NCBI GenBank assembly: GCA_040437565.1
Contig: JBDOQK010000048.1
Location: forward strand, 62,001-126,000
Direction of reading: 5' to 3'
Origin: Albugo candida
Lineage: Eukaryota; Oomycota; Peronosporomycetes; Albuginales
DNA: 64,000 nt
Below, one piece after another: positions 57,244 to 64,000 of this stretch (its first letter is position 1; each line of letters starts with the position of its first letter). The translations under genes were made by a program, and so were the position numbers. The notes under the pieces are model-generated. The model did no database searches, was not told where the DNA came from, and was given only the letters and a program-made list of their open reading frames with translations.

Positions 57244-57786
57244 TCATTTACCCCATTGTCGCTGAGCAATAGGAGAAGCTCCCCATTTCGATGGCCCGAG
57301 CCCGGGTGGTGGGTAAAATGATTGCCCTCCATGGTAGCCTCCATTTTGGAGGCCCCAGTCGTTTTCCATAGCGCATCCCCATGTATCCCAATTCACTTGA
57401 ACACATAATGTNNNNNNNNNNNNNNNNNNNNNNNNNNNNNNNNNNNNNNNNNNNNNNNNNNNNNNNNNNNNNNNNNNNNNNNNNNNNNNNNNNNNNNNNN
57501 NNNNNNNNNNNATAGGCATCTGTCCACCTGGCATCATGCCTGGGTTTCCAAAGGGTGCTCCCATTTGGCCATTGGGGTACTGGCTGTATGGATTGGAACC
57601 AAATGGCAGTATTCCTCCTTCTGTCTGGGATTGGCCGGTGGCACCTGAATCGGCTGGGTTGCCTGAGGGTGCTGTGTTCGAATCACCATTTGTAGAAACA
57701 GGCGCATCCTGAGCGCTTGCGGTGTCAATTTGTGCGTAAAACAAGATGGCAGAGGCTGTGATGCTCAAAATTCGTTGAATATTCAT
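57244..57786 (-). CDS. Small secreted Gly/Pro/Asn-rich protein with WGC tail
   Basis: The gene begins at ATG 57786 (an in-frame upstream ATG at 57801 would extend the signal peptide). The first 25 residues form a signal peptide (MNIQRILSITASAILF...ASA). A Ser/Asn/Gly-rich and then Pro/Gly/Met-rich low-complexity part follows (NPYSQYPNGQMGAPFG). The 100-N gap at 57412-57511 hides the middle. The end carries CVQVNWDTWGC, then a Gly/Tyr/Pro/Trp-rich tail ending QRQWGK. The layout parallels the copies at 28548 and 43199, so I place it in the same family, probably as the working member. The role is unknown; secreted effector or wall protein are guesses. The gap length is nominal, so the protein length is uncertain. 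Confidence 0.7.
   Translation of the reverse strand: MNIQRILSITASAILFYAQIDTASAQDAPVSTNGDSNTAPSGNPADSGATGQSQTEGGILPFGSNPYSQYPNGQMGAPFGNPGMMPGGQMPXXXXXXXXXXXXXXXXXXXXXXXXXXXXXXXXXXTLCVQVNWDTWGCAMENDWGLQNGGYHGGQSFYPPPGLGPSKWGASPIAQRQWGK
57412..57511. other. Assembly gap J (100 Ns) inside the secreted-protein gene
   Basis: The gap replaces the region between the Met/Gly/Pro-rich part and the Cys tail. Treating it as exactly 100 bp happens to keep the frame, which may be coincidence. Confidence 0.95.
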
Positions 57787-58541
57787 AATGATTGGAATCA
57801 AAGGTTGATGTTTGGTGTTGCTAGTAGATCACTGGAACAAGTGAAATTGAAAAGTGAGAGAAGCTGAGTGCCAGAATCACTCTACCAATTGTTGTTTCAT
57901 TGTTGCCTGGATTTTATGACTTGTGAGTGATTTACGTGTCATTGTGGGTATAACGTCTGAATGTTACTTGATACTACCAAGGGAAATGACTCATAAGGAC
58001 GGTAATCAAGTCAAATATTTACAAGAAAATTTGCGTACAACGTGGCATTAGATGATAATATCGCTTGATTCTGCGCGCTGGTCGTTAGCACCACGATGGT
58101 ACGCAATGAATCCAGTACAACCACGTGATAGGTATCAAAGTAACGACCTAATGTTTGGTGGAATTCCAATAAATCCAGAGTGATTTTAGCAACAAGTGAA
58201 GATCTGTTGATGCAAAACTTCGCAAAGCACGCAGAAATGAACAGCAACTCGTTCATAAGTACTCCTGAGAAGTTTGCTTTTGATGGCGCGTGACATTGCT
58301 CAACTCCAATATGAAGTGTCTACCTATACATAGGCACCCTAATATAGCGTATTTAGCGCGATAAGAGTGTGCATCAGATCTTCCAAGATTCACGTTACAT
58401 GTTCTTAGAATGCGGTGTGTACACATTAAAATTCATCAGAACCACCTACCACGCGTCCAATTCAAAATTGAGTTGTAGAGAATATCACCCTTTAAATTTG
58501 TCATATTTCAAATTACTTTTTAACGAGAAAATCAAATAAAA
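57787..58541. other. Intergenic region upstream of two divergent genes
   Basis: The 755 bp between the minus-strand secreted-protein gene and the plus-strand CHCH gene contain no convincing frame. Both promoters should lie here. The AT-rich leader directly before 58542 (aatcaaataaaa) resembles that of the ORF at 47011. Confidence 0.5.
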
Positions 58542-58982
58542 ATGGGACGTTCTAGAAGATCCGCTCCATCACCTCAACGTCGCGCATCGCCTTCATCGGC
58601 ATCCAAGCGACAAGCGCCGCCTCCAGCCCGAACCGCTTCTGCACAAGCTCCAGCACATGCAAGTCAAAGCAGCTCTGGAGGAATGATGAGCGGCCTGATG
58701 GGAACAGTTGCTCAAGGAATGGCATTTGGCACTGGTAGTGCGATGGCCCATCGTGCGGTTGGTGCTGTCGCCAACTCTTTCGGGGGTTCCGATAACTCAT
58801 CAGAGGGCCCAGCCGTTGTGAATGAACAAGCATCTCAACAGTCTGATAACTCTGTTAATGCATGCAGCCCAGATCAGAATGCATTTTTGCAATGTTTGAA
58901 TGCAAATGTCAACGATATCAGTTCGTGTCAATTTTACTTGGACAAATTCAACCAATGCAAACAGCAAAGTGCATACATGTAG
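58542..58982 (+). CDS. CHCHD2/MIX17-type twin CX9C mitochondrial protein
   Basis: This intronless 146-codon gene encodes a protein of the CHCHD2/CHCHD10 (yeast Mix17) family, which resides in the mitochondrial intermembrane space and supports respiration and cristae organisation. The N terminus is Arg/Ser/Pro/Ala-rich (MGRSRRSAPSPQRR), suiting a mitochondrial presequence. A central Gly/Ala/Met hydrophobic stretch follows (GGMMSGLMGTVAQGMAFGTG, about 46-65), with MAHRAVGAV after it, as in the family. The CHCH domain near residues 107-140 has two CX9C pairs: CSPDQNAFLQC and CQFYLDKFNQC. Length is close to human CHCHD2 (151). Confidence 0.92.
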   Translation: MGRSRRSAPSPQRRASPSSASKRQAPPPARTASAQAPAHASQSSSGGMMSGLMGTVAQGMAFGTGSAMAHRAVGAVANSFGGSDNSSEGPAVVNEQASQQSDNSVNACSPDQNAFLQCLNANVNDISSCQFYLDKFNQCKQQSAYM

Positions 58983-59522
58983 AGAGCAAGTAGTACAGCA
59001 GTCTCATTCATCGACTCTGTATTTCATAATACACTGAAAACCTTACGAGTGTTGTTATGCGACTATCACTTTGCAACTGAGCGGGTCGCTTCATCTCTAC
59101 GGTGCTGAGAAGAAAGTCTGATCCTCATTCTCGCTACTATGCATTTAGATTAAAACATCTATCCGTTATCTCCGTTACTATCGACATCGAAGGTTCATGC
59201 TATTGCAACCTTTATGACGCCATTTATGGTCCGAAAGAAGAAGATATCGCACTTCAATAAATAGAGTGAAATCTAGCACTATTTCATTCCTCACCCTACT
59301 TCTACCGCTCACGTTTAGTATAATACAATAGAATCTCTTCTTCCACTCACATGACTATGGGCGTCATTTCATCCTCGTGGAATGCCTAAAGTTACGTTAT
59401 AACCTTAAATTCTGCTTTAAAGTTTGTCACACTAAAAAACAGAAGCACTCTCCTCCACTCGTCACTTCATTAAAAGCTCCGACCCTTTCATCATTCCAAG
59501 ATAAAAGTAGAAGAAAAACACC
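58983..59522. promoter_or_regulatory. Intergenic region with the EF-2 promoter and 5' UTR
   Basis: No coding frame is evident in these 540 bp. They should hold the terminator region of the CHCH gene and the promoter of the strongly expressed EF-2 gene. I cannot point to a specific element. Confidence 0.4.
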
Positions 59523-62180
59523 ATGGTACAGCGTCTTTTGCCTCGCTCTCCAATCCACTCGACATATTATTTTGACCTGTTTCTCTGACATGCGTTTTAG
59601 GTGAATTTTACAGTGGATCAGATGCGTGAGATCATGGACTACACCAAGAACATTCGGAACATGTCTGTGATCGCCCACGTGGACCACGGAAAATCGACTC
59701 TGACAGACTCCCTCGTATCCAAAGCGGGTATTATATCGGCCAAACACGCCGGAGAAGCGCGTTTCACAGACACTCGTCAAGACGAACAAGATCGATGTAT
59801 CACGATCAAGTCGACTGGTATTTCCATGTTTTTTGAGTACAACATGGACGTTGGTGAGAAAGCGACAGCTGCCAAAGTAGCGAATGAAACCGCTGAAACC
59901 ACACAGACTTCATCAGACACTGTGGAAATCAGTCAGAATTCGTATTTGATCAATCTCATCGACTCACCTGGTCACGTTGATTTCTCCTCAGAAGTCACTG
60001 CCGCACTCCGAGTGACTGATGGAGCGCTTGTGGTTGTCGATTGTATTGAAGGTGTTTGTGTTCAAACCGAAACTGTGCTTCGTCAAGCGATCAGCGAACG
60101 AGTAAAACCAGTTTTAATGGTCAATAAAGTCGACCGAGCGTTGTTGGAACTTCATTTGGAACCAGAAGACTGCTACCAATCGTTCTCTCGTGCTATTGAG
60201 ACAGTGAATGTTGTCATTGCGACTTACAGAGATGAAAAACTCGGCGATATGCAGGTGTACCCTGATCATGGAACTGTCGCATTTGGTTCAGGTTTGCATC
60301 AGTGGGGTTTCACTCTTAAAAAGTTTGCTCGCATGTACTCCAAGAAATTTGGAATTGAGGAAAGTAAAATGATGCAAAAGTTATGGGGAGACTGGTATTT
60401 TGACGCTGAGAACAAAAAATGGACAAGTAAGAACAACGCAGCTGGAACTCTCAAACGTGCATTTTGTCAATTCATTATGGATCCTATTATCAAAATGTTT
60501 GATGCGATTATGAACGATAAAAAACAAAAGATCGAAAAGATGCTGAAAGCTCTCGGTGTGGAACTTAAGTCGACGGAACGGGAACTTGGAGGCAAGCAAT
60601 TGCTCAAAGTTGTCATGCAACGTTGGTTACCGGCAGCCGATGCGGTTTTGGAGATGATTGTCGTTCATTTACCGTCACCCATCACCGCTCAGCAATATCG
60701 AGTCGACACGTTGTACGATGGTCCGTTGGATGACGAATGTGCCAACGCAATTCGAAAATGTGATGTGAATGGACCGCTTGTGATGTATGTGTCAAAAATG
60801 GTTCCTACTTCTGACAGAGGTCGTTTTTACGCCTTTGGTCGTGTCTTTGCGGGTAAAATCGCTACTGGACAGAAAGTTCGACTTTTGGGTCCGAATTACG
60901 TTCCTGGCCAAAAAACAGATCTCTGGGTGAAGAATATTCAGCGAACGATCATCATGATGGGACGATATGTTGAGCAAACCCCCGATATTCCTGCTGGCAA
61001 CACGTGTGGTCTGGTCGGTGTTGATCAGTATCTGCTCAAGTCGGGTACTATCACAACCAGTGAATCAGGACACACGATCCGCACGATGAAGTTTTCAGTG
61101 TCGCCTGTTGTTCGTGTCGCTGTGCAAGCCAAGACTGCCGCTGATCTGCCCAAGCTTGTGGAAGGAATGAAACGGCTTGCCAAGTCTGATCCTATGGTTC
61201 TCTGTTACACGGAAGAGTCTGGAGAACACATCATTGCAGGTGCAGGCGAACTTCATCTCGAAATTTGTTTGAAAGATTTGCAGGAAGAATTTATGGGCTG
61301 TGAGGTTCAAATCTCGGAGCCTGTGGTATCATACCGCGAAACAATCCAAGGAGAATCATCCAAAACGTGCTTGTCCAAATCTCCCAACAAACACAATCGA
61401 CTATTTTGTGTTGGCGCACCTTTGGGCGATGATTTGACGGATCAAATTGAAGAAGGAAAAGCCGAAGTGCTACCTCGTCATGATTTTAAGCTACGGGCAC
61501 GTTACTTGGCCGACAATTTCGGATGGGATGTCACCGACGCCAGAAAAATATGGGGATATGGACCCGAAGGAACAGGACCGAATTTGTTTGTTGATCAGAC
61601 CAAAGGTGTCTCCTACTTGAATGAAATCAAAGAATCAGTTTTGGGCGGATTCAATTGGGCAACCAAAGACGGAGTTCTGTGTGAAGAAGGAGTCCGAGGA
61701 ATGCGTATCAATTTGCTCGATGTGGTACTTCACGCGGATGCGATCCATCGAGGTATGGGCCAAATTCTACCCACAGCCCGTCGTGTCGTGTACGCTTGCC
61801 AGCTGACAGCTTCGCCCGCTTTGATGGAACCAGTGTTTTTGGTCGATATTCAATGTCCTCAGGATGGTGTAGGTGGAGTCTACGGGGTCCTCACACGTCG
61901 TCGTGGCCACGTGTTTGCTGAAGAACAGCGACCTGGAACTCCAATGATGCAATTGAAGGCGTACTTACCGGTGAACGAATCATTTGGCTTCACGGCAGAT
62001 CTTCGTCAAAGCACTGGTGGAAAAGCGTTCCCCCAATGTGTTTTTGACCACTACCAGGTCGTTCCTGGAGACCCATTGGATGTAAGTACGATGGCTGGTA
62101 AACTTGTTCAAGGCGTACGCACGAGGAAGGGACTGAGCGCGGACGTTCCGCCATTGGATCGATACTATGACCGCTTATAG
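59523..62180 (+). CDS. EEF2: Translation elongation factor 2
   Basis: EF-2 is the GTPase that moves tRNAs and mRNA through the ribosome. Exon 1 is only the ATG at 59523-59525. A 75-bp intron (59526-59600, GTACAG to TTTTAG) follows, and exon 2 runs to 62180, giving 860 residues (typical 840-860). The continuation [20 protein letters not shown] is the universal eukaryotic N terminus, which fixes the start. GTP motifs are AHVDHGKST at residues 26-34, [12 protein letters not shown] and [20 protein letters not shown] is the eukaryotic domain IV signature. The diphthamide loop reads [18 protein letters not shown], with Met where animal and yeast EF-2 have Gly. The C terminus ends DRYYDRL. Codon use is biased, as expected for an abundant protein. 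Confidence 0.97.
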
Positions 62181-62333
62181 GTTTATACAGTCCCTACCAC
62201 CGACACCAAGTGTTCTCATTGATTGCAGGCTCATTGTGTTAGGATCAATAAAACCCGACACTTTTTCTCTAAATTTTGTTAGGAATCATGTACCGGTATA
62301 CTGCCACACGGTACACTGTACCATCTCGCAGAC

Positions 62334-64000
62334 ATGAGCTCTCCGCATGCAAATGCATCGCTTTGTAGCGAAACGCGCGCACTTGTCACCGCCTCTACAA
62401 GCACGCAAACTGAGATTTCTTCAGAGGAAGTGGCAATGCTTCCTCTCCCGGGTATGAACGTCCCAAATTCCATCAGTTTCAGTCCCGATGGACAGATTGT
62501 AGCGTACTTGCAGTCGAATGAAACTGAGCTGACAAATAATCTGTACGGCGTCCACGTTCCTTCCCGCTCGAAAAGCGACTCGTTCGAAGGCCCTTTACTA
62601 CTCGCAACGCCGCCAAATAGCGGCAATACGGAAGTGAATTTGTCGCTTGAGGAACGATTGCGTCGTGAACGACAGCGGCAATTGGGCGTTGGTATCACTT
62701 CGTATATGTGGTCTCCTACCTCCCTGCGGTCGACACAGAGGCTCTTATACCCTCTACAGGGCGATTTATACATCCAGGAAGACGTTGGATCGGAACTTGT
62801 GCTCTTATTCGATCGATTATCGACGGGAGTCGCCGGGGGAGCGATTGATCCTCAGTTTTCCCCTGATGGAAAGTACATCGCATTTGTGCAAGATCGTGAA
62901 ATATATGTGATCCCTAGCACGTATCAAGACCAGACGACACCGGTGAAGGCTGTTCAAGTCACAGAAGGCGCTGGAAAACGACCTGGAGTCTCCAATGGAT
63001 TGGCATGCTTTTTGACCCAGGAAGAATTATCGCGATACCGTGGATTTTGGTGGTCACCTGATAGCACACATATCGCTTTTGAGCAAGTCGATGAGTCTGG
63101 AATCGATGAGTATCGCATCATGCATCTGGGCGATCCCACATTGGGTCGAGATGCACAGGAAGATCATCGTTATCCCTTTGCAGGAACAATGAATCCTCGA
63201 CGTCGTCTGGGGATCGTTCGGGTCCCTATCGACCAACAAGACATCAATGAGCCAGTTTGGATGCGTTTTGAGACTGTCGATCAGTCCGAGGAGGATTTTT
63301 ACATCAGTCGAGTGAATTGGCTGCCCGATCAATCGCTCGGAGTACAGCGACTGAATCGCTCTCAGACAGAGATAACGTTTATTCGCTTTGACACCAGTAC
63401 TGGGGAAGGTATCGTTCTTCTACAGGAACGCAGTTCTGTCTGGGTGAATGTCCATTATTTGTATCGAGGGCTGGAAAGTCATAAACAGAGCGGATTTCGT
63501 TTCGTTTGGGGATCCGAACGAACAGAATATATGCATTTGTACTTGTACGAATACAATGCTGACTCAATGAAGACCGAGTTTCTGGGCGCTTTAACACGGG
63601 GAGAATGGAATGTCGAGTCGATCGAAGGGATCAATTCGTCTCAAGACAAAGTCTTCTTTTCCGGTACCTTGGAATCTCCTTTGGAACGACATTTGTACGC
63701 GACTTCTCTGACCCCATTTCCGACTACCGACAATGACGAACAGAGTCCCGTGCGTCTGACCAAAGAGCAAGGAATGCATACTATCGTGATGGATCGATTC
63801 TGTCGAGCGTATGTGGATCTGTACAGTTCACTGGAAGCTCCACCTGTAGCGTATCTCGTTCGAATTCCCCAGGACGCCCACGTACTCGACCATGACGCTC
63901 TGCTTTGTATCCTCGCCGAATCTCGGTTCCCGCTCCACGATAAAGTTGAAAGTCGAGTGACAACGCTACAATGTGCTCATAAATTGCCTCCACCACGCAT
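62334..64000 (+). CDS. Dipeptidyl peptidase, DPP8/9-like (S9B), open at the right edge
   Basis: The frame is open from ATG 62334 to the end of the window (556 codons so far), preceded in frame by a stop at 62280-62282. Only the N-terminal beta-propeller is included; the Ser-Asp-His hydrolase domain must lie beyond the edge. Family features are LSLEERLRRERQRQLGVGI with SYMWSP, FSPDGKYIAFVQDREIYV, and the double-Glu N-terminus-binding motif QEELSRYRGFWWSPDS (Glu codons at 63021-63026), then IAFEQVDESGIDEYRI. There is no signal peptide or N-terminal membrane helix, which suits a cytosolic DPP8/9-like enzyme rather than DPP4. It removes Xaa-Pro dipeptides by family knowledge. It follows EF-2 by 150 bp on the same strand. 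Confidence 0.88.
   Translation, partial: MSSPHANASLCSETRALVTASTSTQTEISSEEVAMLPLPGMNVPNSISFSPDGQIVAYLQSNETELTNNLYGVHVPSRSKSDSFEGPLLLATPPNSGNTEVNLSLEERLRRERQRQLGVGITSYMWSPTSLRSTQRLLYPLQGDLYIQEDVGSELVLLFDRLSTGVAGGAIDPQFSPDGKYIAFVQDREIYVIPSTYQDQTTPVKAVQVTEGAGKRPGVSNGLACFLTQEELSRYRGFWWSPDSTHIAFEQVDESGIDEYRIMHLGDPTLGRDAQEDHRYPFAGTMNPRRRLGIVRVPIDQQDINEPVWMRFETVDQSEEDFYISRVNWLPDQSLGVQRLNRSQTEITFIRFDTSTGEGIVLLQERSSVWVNVHYLYRGLESHKQSGFRFVWGSERTEYMHLYLYEYNADSMKTEFLGALTRGEWNVESIEGINSSQDKVFFSGTLESPLERHLYATSLTPFPTTDNDEQSPVRLTKEQGMHTIVMDRFCRAYVDLYSSLEAPPVAYLVRIPQDAHVLDHDALLCILAESRFPLHDKVESRVTTLQCAHKLPPPR

Noticed and set aside
1-64000. CRISPR arrays, bacterial operons, rRNA or tRNA genes
   Set aside because: No regularly spaced repeats, Shine-Dalgarno pattern, rRNA core sequence or tRNA B-box with a fitting cloverleaf was seen. 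The gene structures are eukaryotic.

Overview
The window looks like compact nuclear DNA of a stramenopile, most likely an oomycete of the Albugo (white blister rust) type. This is inferred from gene content and structure: very short GT-AG introns (mostly 38-75 bp), small intergenic distances between conserved genes, a eukaryotic EF-2, small secreted Gly/Pro-rich Cys-tailed proteins, decayed DNA transposons, and a giant secreted IPT/TIG-repeat protein. No marker in the window proves the species.

Left part (1-26303, minus strand): one enormous gene starts with a signal peptide at 26303 and runs off the left edge. It encodes about 7,900 residues inside the window. After an N-terminal Cys-containing region it carries a long array of IPT/TIG (Ig-like) repeats. 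Then, between about 6950 and 1, it has some 17 copies of a different module of about 95-100 residues that I cannot name. The leftmost 13.66 kb is a single open frame with no stop. Five 100-N gaps interrupt the gene. Each is flanked by an exact direct repeat (128-770 bp), which I read as unmerged contig overlaps; two of them break the reading frame artificially.

Middle (26495-41272): a five-exon SNF8/VPS22 (ESCRT-II) gene is followed by a decayed region with copies of a secreted protein, a TA-flanked MITE and two degenerate DDE transposons. Next come a divergent pair, metaxin-like (minus) and UTP6 (plus), sharing a 95-bp promoter gap, and then a REXO1/REXO5-like DEDDh RNA exonuclease facing UTP6 tail to tail.

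Right part (41273-64000): a gene-poor, repeat-bearing stretch holds further copies of the secreted-protein family, an acidic orphan ORF, a duplicated gene fragment, and a six-segment region encoding a PP2A leucine carboxyl methyltransferase fused to a GNAT acetyltransferase. The last 6 kb is conserved housekeeping sequence on the plus strand: a CHCHD2/MIX17-type twin-CX9C protein, elongation factor 2 (its start codon alone in exon 1), and the N-terminal part of a DPP8/9-like dipeptidyl peptidase that runs off the right edge.

The conserved genes are unrelated housekeeping functions (endosomal sorting, mitochondrial import, rRNA processing, RNA decay, PP2A control, translation, peptide cleavage). 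The secreted family and the giant surface-type protein are the lineage-specific parts.
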